Program-made: the position numbers and the translations under genes
The notes under the pieces: generated by a model
What the model saw: the letters and a program-made list of their open reading frames with translations, nothing else
Databases searched by the model: none
Told to the model about the DNA's origin: nothing
From: Ambrosia x helenae
Taxonomy: Eukaryota > Streptophyta > Magnoliopsida > Asterales > Asteraceae
Assembly (NCBI GenBank): GCA_030844895.1
Contig: CM061225.1
Location: 107,584,688 to 107,648,687, forward strand
Length of the DNA: 64,000 nucleotides
Reading direction: 5' to 3'
Shown here: piece after piece, positions 12,120 through 23,373 of the stretch
Layout of the letters: each line of letters starts with the position of its first letter
How positions within the stretch are numbered: position 1 is the first letter of the stretch

Positions 12120-12195
12120 CAGCAAGGCTCGAACCCGGGTGAACTTTAACAATAAACCAGACAAACCATCTGCTCTACAAACATATTTGGTCACA
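12120..12195 (-). repeat. tRNA-derived (SINE-like) fragment
   Basis: The minus strand reads TAGAGCAGATGGTTTG, then CCGGGTTCGAGCCTTGC and a T-rich tail. This gives an A-box-like and a B-box-like block (GGTTCGAGCC) spaced as in tRNA genes. The cloverleaf is not complete, so I regard it as a tRNA-derived repeat rather than a functional tRNA. Confidence 0.45.
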
Positions 12196-12277
12196 CATTT
12201 GAAACATAAATTTATATACGTTTACAAAAGACAGCTAAAGAAAAAATACTATTCATCAAAGTTTGTTTTTAAACATA

Positions 12278-12314
12278 CTAGAATTTCTACCGCGCGCGTT
12301 GCGGCGCGCCGCGG
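12278..12314 (-). mobile_element. Helitron-like 3' terminus, minus strand
   Basis: On the minus strand a strongly GC-rich palindromic segment (CCGCGGCGCGCCGCAACGCG, continuing CGCGG) precedes TAGAAATTCTAG, and the next base is T. The hairpin and CTAG/T arrangement match the other Helitron ends in this window. Confidence 0.55.
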
Positions 12315-12545
12315 TGATTTCTGCTTCATCTAGAACTCTTCTTTTACTCGGTTACTGCATGCGCAGAATTGATTAAGAATTATATCGTGTTGATGACATA
12401 CTATGTCAAAAAGCAATGGTGCAGTACATGTAAGAAAAAAAATCAAAGAGACAATAAAAAGAGTCCAATCATATGGAAGTTTATAATTTTTAGGTTAATC
12501 TTGAAAATGATAGCGTAGGCAAAAAAATAATAGCGGAAAACAAAA

Positions 12546-12612
12546 TTCCCTAAACCGAGTTTAGAACTTCTAACCTCTCCTTAGGAAAATGCACCTCAAA
12601 CCACTACACCAC
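12546..12612 (-). repeat. tRNA-derived fragment
   Basis: The minus strand reads TGGTGTAGTGGTTTGAGG and later GAGAGGTTAGAAGTTC, resembling A-box and degenerate B-box blocks. It is close in form to the copy at 12690-12768. Confidence 0.35.
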
Positions 12613-12689
12613 CATCACAATTTGTTTTTCATACCCAACCCAAATATATATATTATGAAATAAAACTGTGTAAATGAAAAAAAAAAAAA

Positions 12690-12768
12690 AAAGGCTCCAA
12701 CCGGTTGCAAACTCGTGACCTCGTTTAAGAGGCACACACCTCAAACCACTCCACCACCAAACCAATTT
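12690..12768 (-). repeat. tRNA-derived fragment with poly(T) end
   Basis: The minus strand reads TGGTGGAGTGGTTTGAGG, then GTGCCTCTTAAACGAGGTCA and GAGTTTGCAACCGG, ending in a T run (plus-strand A run at 12678-12693). The variable-arm-like CCTCTTAAACGAGG stem suggests a class II tRNA ancestor. It is probably a SINE or retro-pseudogene. Confidence 0.4.
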
Positions 12769-12799
12769 TGGTTTTAGTATGAAGTCAATTTTGGTTTTA

Positions 12800-14720
12800 G
12801 TATGAAGTGATAGCAGTCAGTCACAAAATGTCGGAGTGGGGAGAGTAGGAACGGGGGAGGTGAGGCGGGGAGTAGACCATGGGGGCAGCTTCTGATTGGC
12901 TGATTTTTTTTAAACTTTAAAACAATATAATATTATTACGTTCACCCTCCTTTTCCCTCCACCACATGGGTCTCACAAATGTCACATGACGCTTCACCCC
13001 CTTCGTGTAGTCTTAATATTAAAGTTGCCCGACTACAATTTTAATATTAAAGTTACAAAGGTTTCCCAATTGTTATATATACTAATTCGTAAACTCATAC
13101 TACACTATATATAACATGCAAGGTAAAACCATACATTTTAAACAAAGTACTATATACACCAACAAAAATGACAATAAGATTTAGTCAACCCAAAAACACT
13201 ACATAACATGGGCAAAAACTTCGCTCGCTAAATAGCCACTAAACCGGTATAAGAACTCTATGTCCAACTTATAACCATTATAGAATATGATATAGTGGTT
13301 TATTTATTACCGATAATAATTATTTTAGTGCACAAAAGTCTAATGATTTTGTATTATCTACAACTATAAGTGATCTGACCAATGAAAATAATCTTATTAT
13401 GATTCGATTAACTGATGTTAATTAACATGTTAGAAATTATAAATCTATAGTTAAAAATAAAATTGAAGATATCAACAAAATATTTGAGGATATCAACAAA
13501 ATATTAATTATAAACATATATTGTTTTAAGATAAATAAATAAGAACATAAACAAATAAAAAAAACTAAAGATTAAATTATATGAAATAAAATAAAAATCG
13601 TGAAAAAACACATGCAATGCTGCAAGTCTATTTCAATTTATTAAATTTAGTTTGTAAATTAAAAACTTCAAGTGGGCTTTCTTCTTTCTTCTTTTTAACT
13701 GTACTTTCCCCTTCTATTTAGATAAAAAAATTTGTTGAGCTTCACATTTTGGTTCTTTAACCTCTATGTGTGACTCTGCTCTCGCTGGTGGATCAGACGA
13801 AGAAGACGAAGGAGCTTAACTCATGCTAAGTTAAATCAAGATCTGGTTTCGCGTCCATTCCCTTTTCTTGTCACTTCTCTTAGTTTCAGATCCATCTTCT
13901 CTGTCAACATCTAATTTATGAATTTACCACTCAATTTCCGTTCAAACAACGACCACCCAATGGTGGCGGTCGATTCCGCCGACGATGGCGGTGTGGTAGA
14001 AGGATATAGCTGTAATGAATAAATCGTTGCCAGAGGTACACCATTCGAGCCCGACGATCTGCATAAAATCTAACGTCAAATGGTCATCGCGGTTGGCAGT
14101 GATGAATCTACGGCAAAAAAGTCTGCAAGAATAGTTGTGGTTGCAGACTTGCAGTGTTATTCAGTATTGGATCCGGATCTTAGAAGGTGGCGACGGTTGT
14201 GATCATTGAGACGGATAGGGTGGTTGTTGCGGTGGCAGGTTTGTGGTTGTGGAGAGAGAGGGGGAGAGCAAATCTGGTTAGTAAATATGAAAGTCGGTAG
14301 GTTTATATGGTGCTGGGTGGGTTGTTGTACCTGTTGGCAACCTAACTGATTCGTGTCAATTAGATTGTATATGGGCTTGACACATATCCGGTTGTTGTGA
14401 CAAAGCATAGGAAAACCTGCCACACATACTTTTTGATAGATATGGATGGTGTGACTCATGATGCAAAGAAATACCTAAACTAACCTCGCTTTGAATGTGG
14501 AAATGACTAAAAAGCTTTTTTACTGTTCATCCCTTTCTTAAATAATACATAGTATAATAGGATAATTACTTTAACAACAAAAGTCACAACACATCTCAAA
14601 CATAAAAATCGTTTTATTATCACATGTTTATTATCACAACTTTTAAAATTTAAATGAGAAAAAAGCATACCAAAAACTTAATGAGCTTGGACGTAGTCGG
14701 ACACAACCACCCCTGAACAC
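12800..14720. other. Interval with no supported gene
   Basis: This is AT-rich sequence with a short duplication (GATATCAACAAAATATT near 13470-13505). A GC-richer patch at 13760-14460 may be a relic of genic or element sequence, but I can assign no domain to its open frames. Confidence 0.5.
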
Positions 14721-14724
14721 TGTA

Positions 14725-14850
14725 GCCGGGCTTTAAAAAATTTAGATCTGACCAAGCCGGGCTTCTCTTCAACACATCTGCTTTAAAAATTTTAGATCTG
14801 ACCAAGCCGGGCTTCAACACATCTGCTTTAAAAAGTTTAGATCGAACCAT
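14725..14850. repeat. Short tandem repeat array
   Basis: Two to three degenerate copies of a roughly 50-60 base unit with TTTAGATCTGACCAAGCCGG, GCTTCAACACATCTG and CTTTAAAAA. The last copy diverges (TTTAGATCGAACC). Confidence 0.8.
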
Positions 14851-15247
14851 ATGGATCTTGGGAAGGCCATAAAAATCGTTTGATTTCCTCATGCTTCGCC
14901 GTTCAGTTTAGACGATGGAACTAACCATATGATCTATCAAACGCCACCAAATATTGTTCTCTTGATGATGGACTGAACTAACAGATCTGCTGTGAAAAAC
15001 ATACACTGGCATCAACCATAACTTAAAAGGGTTATAAGGATATTAATAAATTGATTGTCTTTGATTAAAAGGGTATAAGTGAATGGAGAGAGAGGGAGAG
15101 AGAGATGGGTAATTTGAAGATAAGAAAGATGATAGAGTTGTGAATGTGTCAGGAAAGATAAGGGTACTCAATATGTTATATTACATTTGACCTTCTTGCA
15201 TTTTTTATTAAATATATAATCAGATGATGTGGAGCATTGGCAGCCAT

Positions 15248-15312
15248 ATGATGGGTTTCTTGAGTTTCTTTAACTCGAATGGGTTTTCACTTTATAATTC
15301 CCCTATATATAT
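15248..15312. mobile_element. Partial copy of the 6487-6834 MITE family
   Basis: The sequence ATGGGTTTCTTGAGTTTCTT, then AACTCGAATGGGTTTTCAC, then TTTATAATTCCCCTATATA aligns with the right end of the foldback element at 6780-6840. It ends 18 bases before the acceptor splice site of the BAHD exon, so it lies in that gene's presumed intron. Confidence 0.7.
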
Positions 15313-15330
15313 TTGGAAATATATATACAG

Positions 15331-15771
15331 GATTTGGTGGACATGCCATTGTATTCTATTGCAAACCAAGTTCACGAATTGTCGGAAAGTGCAACAAGCA
15401 AGGAACACTTCAAACAATTGATAGATTGGGTTGAGGACCAAAGGCCTAACACGCTGATATCGCGGCCATTTTTGGAGAAGGAGAAGGCATTCTACATTAT
15501 GGTGTCTTCGGGGATAAGGTTTTTGCTACTAGGAAACATGGATTTTGGATGGGATACACCCGTGTTGGCATTATGTCATGTTCCAATGACCAAGATGGAC
15601 TGTCATGTGATGCCAATGGCCAGTCCAATCAACGAGGACGACTGGATTTTCTATATGCATTTGCCGAAGAAACAATTGGACTATATTGAAGCATGTGCGG
15701 GACAAGTCTTTAAGCCCTTGAATGCTGGGTACTTGCAACGAGCTTTACACCCTCGAATTTCTCGGATATAA
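15331..15771 (+). pseudogene. BAHD acyltransferase, 3' exon fragment
   Basis: The 146 codons start after an acceptor-like TATATATACAG and end at a stop at 15769-15771. The motif DFGWD (encoded near 15541) occupies the place of the conserved DFGWG motif of BAHD acyl-CoA-dependent acyltransferases. It is followed by the family-like VMPMASP and a C-terminal segment ending in KPLNAGYLQ. The first half of a BAHD enzyme, with the catalytic HxxxD, is not seen upstream, where a MITE end lies immediately before the exon. DFGWG is structural rather than catalytic; here the last Gly is Asp. The frame is open and could be the last exon of a gene with a distant first exon, but a truncated pseudogene is likelier. 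BAHD enzymes acylate alcohols or amines in secondary metabolism; the substrate cannot be told. Confidence 0.7.
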
Positions 15772-18052
15772 ATTAAGCTTTCAATAAGTCACACTCTTGT
15801 ATTGTGTTGTATTAGATAAAGTATCTTAATGAAATATGAAAAATAAATATATGGCATATACTTATCCATTTTGTTTTGCTTCGTTTAGTATGTTTTGGAA
15901 CTCAATCAACTTATATTTTACAAATGCAAACCAGATGCCTATTTTGTACAAATAAAGCTTTTCATGTTTTATATAGAGAAATAACAAAAACATAAATTGA
16001 CAAAGTTGTGTTTGTAAAATTATATTTAATATTTTTTATTAATGGTATTTTATAAGGCAATCAATTGCGGCATATTGACACTAATTTGACAATTTCAATA
16101 AACTAGTGCTTATCACAGACGCGCATTGCGTGCCTTATGATTTGGTCGCCTCTGAACCGCATACATACTCTTGTGCATCAACATGACAACCGATTTTCTA
16201 CCAACTTTTCATATTAAACCAACCATTAAACTCAATCAACAATAACCACCTTGTACTCCGATTCCACACAAAAACCCATAGTTTAAAACTAATACAAACA
16301 AAGTTGAAAAAAGTAATATGAGTGGCATCATCGTCGAGGCTTAGTGCCGCAATGGCTGCAAGCGGAACAATGTGTCATGGTTCTTTACTAGAATTTGAAG
16401 TTGATACAATTCATTATTCATATTGTAAAGTCAAGCAAAAGGTAAGCGGACTAAAAACAAAGTGTTTTTTAAACCATATAAAAAAGATAGTTATTACTTC
16501 GTTCTTCATACATCTAACCAAAAGTTACAGCGCACATCCTACGAAAGCTCTATGGTTACAAATTCATTTTTTGGATATGAACATTTATACACACAAATCC
16601 AAATGGTAGAGACTTTCTAGTCGTAACACATTGACCTTACTAATATTACTACATAAACCTTACAAAATTACCTTGATATCTTTATTGGAAACACCATAAA
16701 GATATTGTATTTGATCTTGCACAGTGTGTGACGTGCGCGTTAGTACGCATAATTTAGCGTTGAAATAACACACGTTTCTGCATTAATATTTATAAAAATG
16801 GTTTCGACCATAATATTAAAACACACACAATAGGGAAAGTATACCCTGTCATATATGTAGTAAGTATAGATAAGAACCAGATATCGATCCATGGACGCGC
16901 GCGAAACAATGTACTAAAACTCTATCCCCAATTTACCAGTAGGAAAAGATAGTGGAAGCTTGTTTTAAACTAAATTAATTCTAAAATATCTAATTAACAT
17001 ATGTAAAACTCCAAATACAAAATATAACTATATAGACTATAATATATCAATCCTAGCATGTCATCTACATATCATAAGAAATAAAGATGTGTGATCAACA
17101 TTCCCATTTTCCGACAGTTAGTGTCCCTTTCGGGCATCCTAACATGACAACTATACGGAAAGCTAACATGATAAACACACGTTAACCACCTCAAATTGTT
17201 CATTAGCGAGCAGCTGATATGATCTCATGTGAATCTTCTAAAGATAAGTTAGTCATCCGTTAAGAGTTTTCTAACCTCACTAATCAAGGAAAGCAATACC
17301 GAATACACAATACAATCACCTAGACTAGCATAAAGTTGAGCATTTGACAACCTATTCCGTTTTACCAACTTTGAACATGGATCTACTAAGATCGCTATTT
17401 CTACCAAAATAACTAGCAAAGATCATTAACCGTGTCAAACATCAGTAACGGCACCATTAAGCTTTTAAAACTCTTTTACGTGCCGGTAAGCATTTCTAAT
17501 CATTATTCGACTGACTTTAACCAAACCAATACCCGGTTACAGTTTCATGCTGTAAACTTATTAACAAGTTAACTAGTCTACTACCGGATGATTAAACAGA
17601 CAGTTTTTCAACATGTATCCGCCTAACACATTCGATAATCATCAAAGTCATTCAAACATAACTACAAATCCATTAACAATGAAACAAGGTTGCACTATGA
17701 TCATCAAGATTCAAACATGAAAAACGCCAAATTCATACACGACATGATTAACTATACAAACGATTGTTTTAACGTACTACATACTAGTGTTTTTTCCGTA
17801 GGCGTACGGTTTACTAAATAAACATCACAAGAACATACATAATCAGATTTGATATAAAAATGGATTATAAGATTAAACCATAGAAATGCAAATGTGATGG
17901 ATTGGATGATGATGGATGGATCGGATAGCTTCCCGAGCTCATTCCACGCCTGTGCAGCACTTCGTTAGCCCAGAAAATCGCCTTAGATCGCCCCAGAAAA
18001 CCCAATGTTTCGAACAGAGGCTGAATGGGTGTTTTATACAAGTCAGAGGCTT
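15772..18052. other. Interval with no supported gene
   Basis: AT-rich sequence with another Helitron-like end at 16103 and no persuasive ORF. A frame at 16322-16609 shows no domain I recognise. Confidence 0.5.
16103..16136 (-). mobile_element. Helitron-like 3' terminus, minus strand
   Basis: The minus strand has GGCACGCAATGCGCGTC (short GC stem) then TGTGATAAGCACTAG and a following T. The stem is weaker than at the other three ends. Confidence 0.45.
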
Positions 18053-18205
18053 GTGAGCGGCCGCTCGGTTCCTGTGAGTGGCCGCTCACTTTACAAAGAG
18101 GTGAGCAAGTGGTCTGTGCTTGACGTAGAGGTTCCAGAAGGTTGCCAAAAAAGATCTGGAGGATCGAGCAGCTGCTCACAGGGAGTGAGCGGCCACTCAC
18201 AGGAC
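18053..18205. repeat. Cluster of GC-rich palindromes
   Basis: GTGAGCGGCCGCTC (near 18054), GTGAGTGGCCGCTCAC (near 18075) and GTGAGCGGCCACTCAC (near 18186) are near-identical palindromes within 150 bases. The flanking CCTGTGAG is also repeated. The cluster lies just outside the CACTA element. Confidence 0.8.
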
Positions 18206-18429
18206 CTGGGGTACTGTTCGCGTGCCGAAATCTTCATTTTTCCTTCTGTTATGCTTCCGGGACATCGTATAAGACCTGAAATTGTAAAGATACCCAAATA
18301 AGTACAAATTCCTGTGTATAAGGTCAAAAACGTATTAAAATGGGAGTTAAACGGGGACTTTTATATGTGTAATTTAACGTATATCAGTGTGCAACAGAGT
18401 GATCTTCATGTGACGTCCACACTCCATAT

Positions 18430-18600
18430 CACTACAAGAATATTGACCTTTAGCGGCGACCCGCCAAAGTGTAGCTGCTAAAAGTCAATTTTAACCTGAA
18501 CTCTCAACAGCCGTTGATCAATCTTAAATGGACGCCCAAGATTTCGTCATACTATTATTATTAGCGGCGACCCTGTCGCCGCTAAAAGCCACCCAAAATT
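18430..18600. repeat. CACTA left terminal and subterminal repeats
   Basis: Terminal CACTACAAG is followed by TTTAGCGGCGACCCGCC, GCTGCTAAAAGTCAA and, near 18561, TTAGCGGCGACCCTGTCGCCGCTAAAAG in two inverse halves. These are probable transposase-binding repeats. Confidence 0.8.
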
Positions 18601-19149
18601 TCACCAACCCGCCTTCACCTTCTTCCTTTCCCTCTTTTTTTTTCACACCTTCTTTCCCTCTCAACTCTCTCTCTCTCTTGAACTCTTCACCTTCTTCTCC
18701 TTCTTAACCACCACCGAACACCCACTCCTTCTTCTTAACTACCACCGCCGAAGACCACCACCACGGGAGCAAACCCCCACCACCACCGCCGCCTCCCTCT
18801 CCCTCCCTCTGATCTCTCTCGTAAGTCTTTATTTTTTCTTTTTTTTACGTTTTTTTTGTTTTGTGTTTTATTATTTTGTTTTCTATTTTTCTGTTTTTTT
18901 TTTATTTTTTTCCGTATTTTTTTTCTTTTTTTTCAGTTTTTTTTTGTTTTTATTTTTTTTTCATTTTTTTGTTTATTTTATATTTTTTCTTTCTTTTTCT
19001 TTTTTTTTTTCTATTTTTTGGTTATTGTTTTTATTTTTTGATAATTTGTTTATGTTTGTAGAAAAGGACCGATCTAGTGAAGAACGTGAAGTTTGTCGTC
19101 GCTAAAGGTTAGTTGCCGCCGATAATTGTTTTTTAAATTTTTTATGCTT
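18601..19149 (+). other. CACTA leader region, pyrimidine-rich
   Basis: CT-rich sequence (18610-18830) with a possible splice donor (TCTCGTAAGTC near 18818) is followed by a T-rich stretch. A short exon-like segment (near 19061-19105) ends in GCTAAAGGTTAG. This resembles the untranslated leader of a CACTA transposase gene. The long F-rich frames in the T tract are low-complexity artefacts. Confidence 0.45.
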
Positions 19150-19159
19150 TAATTATGTT

Positions 19160-20012
19160 ACTATATATATATATATATGTGTGTAAGTAGGTATATATGT
19201 ACGTATACATGTGTGTATTTAGGTATGTATTCTGTTTTTTATGTTTTTTTTATTTTTCTGCTATTTTTTATTTTTTTCTATTTTTCTGTTTTTTTATTTT
19301 GTTCTATTTTTTATGTATTTTTCTGTTTTTTTATTTTTTTTTTTTTTTTATTTATTTTTATGTATGTATGTGTGTATGTATGTATGTATGTATGTGTGTG
19401 TGTGTATGTATGAGTGTATGTATGTATGAGTATATGTATATATGAGTGTACGTATGCGTGTATGTATGTATTAGTGTATGTATGTATGAGTATGTGTATG
19501 TATGAGTGTATGTATGCGTGTGTGTATGTATGAGTGTATGCATGCGTGTATGTATGCATGCGTGTATGTATGTATGAGTGTATGTATGTATGTATGTATG
19601 TATGTATGTATGTATGTGTGTATGTATGTGTGTATGTATGTGTGTATGTATGTATGTATGTATGTATGTATGTATGTATGTATGTATGTATGTATGTATG
19701 TATGAGTGTATGTATGAGTGTATGTAGGTATGTATATGTATGTATGAGTGTATGTATGTGTGTATTTATGTATGTATGTATGTAAGTATGTATGTATGTA
19801 TGTATGGATGTATGTATGTATGTATGTATGTATGTAGGTAGGTAGGTAGGTAGGTAGGTAGGTAGGTATGTATGTATGTATGTATGTATGTATGTATGTA
19901 TGTATGTATGTATGTATGTATGTATGTATGTATGTATGTATGTATGTATGTATGTATGTATGTATGTATGTATGTATGTATGTATGTATGTATGTATGTA
20001 TGAGTGTATGTT
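19160..20012. repeat. Long (TATG)n tetranucleotide array
   Basis: About 0.65 kb of TATG repeats (from about 19359), with interspersed TGTG, GAGTG and GCGTG variants and a homogeneous GTAG block at 19837-19868. The last 150 bases are almost pure. A T-rich tract (19225-19350) and a short TA run (19162-19177) precede it. Confidence 0.95.
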
Positions 20013-20120
20013 TGTTTATATTTGTATGTTAATACATATTGAGACTTGAAAGACATGCCTAAAAATGAATCACCATTTAAAACATAGTGAGCTTAGAAAT
20101 ACCCGCTCGAAATTGAGTTA

Positions 20121-20336
20121 GGCGAGGATGTTGGCATCGTTCACAATAACTCTTCATCTAATATTGGCCTAATTATTGACTTCCGCCAATACTTTCAAAA
20201 CATATCTTCTCATGCTACTGAGGGTGAGAATGCAATGGAAGTTGATGCCCCGAGCAATGACGACAGTGAAGTTGCTGATGCTGGGACATCTTATGACGAG
20301 GACGATCCCGATTATGACGACATAGAGTCTGATTAA
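20121..20336 (+). pseudogene. Acidic C-terminal tail of a CACTA transposase
   Basis: A continuous frame of 71 codons ends with TAA at 20334-20336. It reads DFRQYFQNISSH in the middle and an Asp/Glu-rich end, SYDEDDPDYDDIESD. Plant TNP2-type CACTA transposases commonly end in such acidic tails, and the position (upstream of the second gene, inside the CACTA ends) agrees. The conserved transposase domains are not present upstream, where a microsatellite lies. I infer that the body was deleted, leaving only the tail. A different protein tail cannot be excluded. Confidence 0.5.
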
Positions 20337-20407
20337 AAAACAGTAATTGTTGATGATTTCATTTATTTATTATAATAAATCAATGTTTACTGTTTATACT
20401 TCATTTA

Positions 20408-22381
20408 TCTATACTATATTATAAAGCATCAAGTAAGGATACCGGTAAAAGTTAAGTAATTACAAAATTTTATGCTTATGATACAACATTTAGTGAAGTT
20501 ACTTAAGGGGCAAATTTGTCTTTTTGGCACCCTCATGAGTAAAGGAGCTTTATAAATCAGTTAGTACATTTAAGTTTAATAATCCTTTGAGTTTCTTTCA
20601 TAAAACCATCATTCATTATCTTAATGGTTTTTTTTTTTTGTTAATATCCTTAATTAGCTTTTAAACGTGATGGTTTGCTTCCTTTCATTTAATTTTATCT
20701 TGTTTAGTCTTTTGAGTTTCCGTAACATTTGTTATGCTTAATATATATAAGCTTCATCATGTATTTTACCATACACACACATATACCCCTCTTACAAACC
20801 CCTAGAATTACAATTGTTTCCCTAACCCATGGTTATGCTTAGGATTTTCGCTATCAATCTTATTTTACAAGGTTTAGGGTTCTTCCCTTCATTCTAATTT
20901 TCACCAGGTTTACATTGTTATTTTTCAGGTCAGAACAATGGCTCAAAAAGTGCACATTAATCTTTGCGTCCGTCATTCAGGTAACCAACTTGAGCTTCAT
21001 GATTCTTTACAAACCTTTATCTTTGTCGATTATCACTTGAATCTGATTATAAGGTAAACAATGGAGACGAGTTACTCCATTTTTGGTGGGATAGAAATTT
21101 GTTTATTTTAACCTGTATGGGAAAGAATAGATGATGGTGATAGCGAACAACAATCTGAATACGAAAAGTCTAAATATTATTAACAAATGGGTCTCTGCCC
21201 CACTCTCACATTGTGTTTATTGAAACTTAAGTTTTATATTATTTTTCTCCGGGAGCAAACAAGTTCTATAAATTTTAATACCTCTTCTATTAACACTTTT
21301 GTATAACAAAATATGTCATAACTTAATTCCGACTAAATTAATTAAGTAATTACACTTTTATATGAATACATTTTTGGTCACATTATCTCCTAACCTTAAT
21401 ACCCTTACTTTGATTGAGGTAATTTCCCCCTATATAACTACAATTCATCCTAGGTTCTTGCTTTTTTACATGTGTAAAACAACCAGCAGGCGTGAAACTT
21501 TTTTTTTTCTTTGGGGTTGGATGCTAAAGTACAAGGCATGCAATAATGTACATAAAAATTAATCTAAGTTTTGCTTGAAGCTTCATAATTGAAATGCGTA
21601 TAAATTTCTTAATCTGCAGCAATACGACCAGTTATGCAACATATGTACTTTGACAATCTATTTTTACCTTCTATTTAGTTTTAGTTTCACAATTTGGTAT
21701 CATATCCATATATCCTTCTTGTTTAGGCTTTTTTTTTGGTGATGTATGATTTAGAGGCATTGTTTGCTTAGTGATATATGTTTAAATAAGTTGTAAAATT
21801 CACTCTTTTTGAACTAACATGATAGCTTATATGGGTAAGAAGCTCCTGATAAAGAATAATACTATCAATATAATACTAATTTCTCAGACTACAAATCATC
21901 ATCAAATTATATGCATTTAACTACCCTTTCCACCATATAAAAAAACAATTTCTACATGAAATTCTCTTATAAATTGATTTGATTATCGTCTTATTTCATC
22001 GCGGGTGGGGCTACAAATCATCACTCTTTTTTTTTTAAATCACTACATATGAAGATCCCATATTTTATGATATTATTTACTTTTGAAAATAATTATACTT
22101 TTATTAAATGGGTTTTCCTTTGCTAGGAGAACGATGCTGATAAAAACATAGATGACTGGATCTCTTAGAGTATCCAGACATCAAATAAAGCCTCACAAAC
22201 AAATCCCAGTGTTTATTTGCTCTATATATATTTTCGTTATCTTCAACTATCAAATTTAATAAGTTCGTTTCACAAAATCATTTTAGTTATAAGCCAATCT
22301 TTATACAATAAAAAGCTTTGTTATTATATGTAAAACTTATATATGTAAAACTTATATATAACAAAATCATTTTAGTTATAT
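20408..22381 (+). mobile_element. Helitron-like 5' end and truncated body
   Basis: TCTATACTATATTATAAAGC begins at 20408 after an A. TC followed by CTATATTA-type sequence is the common 5' start of plant Helitrons, and insertion after A agrees. I find no hairpin-CTRR end before the Gypsy LTR at 22382, so the 3' end appears lost. The interior is AT-rich. A short frame starting MAQKVHINLCVRHSG at 20938 has no domain I recognise. Confidence 0.55.
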
Positions 22382-23319
22382 ACCTCCTCATCAGCGAGCA
22401 GGAGAAGCCCTAGACTAGGGGGACTTGAAGGGATAGGGAGCCTAATCTGAAAGGCGTCCCTATCCCCACTAAGTAACAACCCTGCGCCACGTCACGGCGC
22501 AGGAGCATACTCGCGCGAGGACAGCCAATCAACACCCTCGCGCGCCGGCACAAATGATAAGCAACAATTAATACCTGATACGCGCGTGCCATCACACGCG
22601 GAAGATTCCCTTAGCACGTTGAAGGAGGTACAAGGGACGACAAAAGGAAGATTCATAAGGATCTGTGTCAGAGCATACACCAACAGAAGAAGGACATGTG
22701 GCAGATAGTACAAAAGGGGAACGGCTGCACTGTACACGCTGTCGTGAACAGTGACCAGCAGGCATTACTTCCTCCACTGTCAGGCGTCAAATCAGACAGC
22801 AGAGATAGCCTGGACACTGTAGCAAGTACGACGTTACTGTGCACCACCAGAAGGCGGACACGTGTCCAACTGCAACAGCGACCGCACTGTGGGCTGACGT
22901 CATCAACAGTGCCTCGTCCTTTCCCGCCATTTCCAGAAAGACCATGGGCTTGGGCCCGGTTGGGCCCAAGCCAATGGTGTCACTTGTGGGCCTCTCCATG
23001 CGGTCCACTATTAAGCCTATAAATAGCATCAGATGCAACTCATGTATTCATTCACATATACAACCATCACTACTATACTCATTACTTGTAATTCTCTCTT
23101 GTTAGCAATAATATTCCGGTGCCTTCACAGTGGACGTAGGTCATTAACGACCGAACCACTTAAATCTCTTGTTCATATCACACGCAACACATACCACACT
23201 CACCTTAACAAACTCTCGGGTTGTCATAACGGTTTGGGTAAAGGATTAAACCTGTAGTTACATAAGTATTAACCCCCCGGAGGTTAGTCTTAATCTCCGG
23301 TGTACTTATTGTTTCTTCA
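22382..23319 (+). repeat. Gypsy 5' LTR
   Basis: The LTR ends CTTCA before the primer-binding site. The promoter TATA box TATAAATAG is at 23018-23026, placing transcription start near 23050. A G-box ACACGTGT lies near 22859. The LTR contains several short inverted repeats, including CCCTAGACTAGGG near 22409 and GGGCCCGGTTGGGCCC near 22951. Confidence 0.9.
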
Positions 23320-23337
23320 TTGGCGCCATCCAACGGT
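23320..23337 (+). promoter_or_regulatory. Primer-binding site region
   Basis: TTGGCGCCATCCAACGG directly follows the LTR, the position of the tRNA primer-binding site. TGGCGCC at the start is common in Gypsy elements. I cannot name the tRNA without a search. Confidence 0.6.
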
Positions 23338-23373
23338 TAGAACAGCTTTCTTAACCCATCTTTTAACCCACCC

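Noticed and set aside
12120..12195. Functional tRNA gene
   Set aside because: The B-box-like block is good, but the acceptor stem and full cloverleaf cannot be drawn.
14157..14459. 100-residue minus-strand frame rich in His, Pro and Asn
   Set aside because: No domain, no conserved-looking motif, and no start or splice context; I could not support a gene.
16322..16609. 95-residue plus-strand frame
   Set aside because: Only the first 30 residues look protein-like; the rest is AT-rich drift with no recognisable family.
18856..19445. Long Phe-rich and Tyr/Val-rich open frames
   Set aside because: They are translations of T-rich and (TATG)n low-complexity DNA, with frames open in all phases and no domain.
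19359..20012. Possible CRISPR-like regular array
   Set aside because: There are no unique spacers; it is a plain tetranucleotide microsatellite in a plant genome.
19311..20056. Long THTYIHTY-type frames on the minus strand
   Set aside because: Antisense reading of the tetranucleotide array; repeat artefacts, not genes.
22410..23257. Small frames inside the Gypsy LTRs, repeated at 33904-34670
   Set aside because: They occur in both LTR copies only because the LTRs are repeats; no domain, and they span the promoter.
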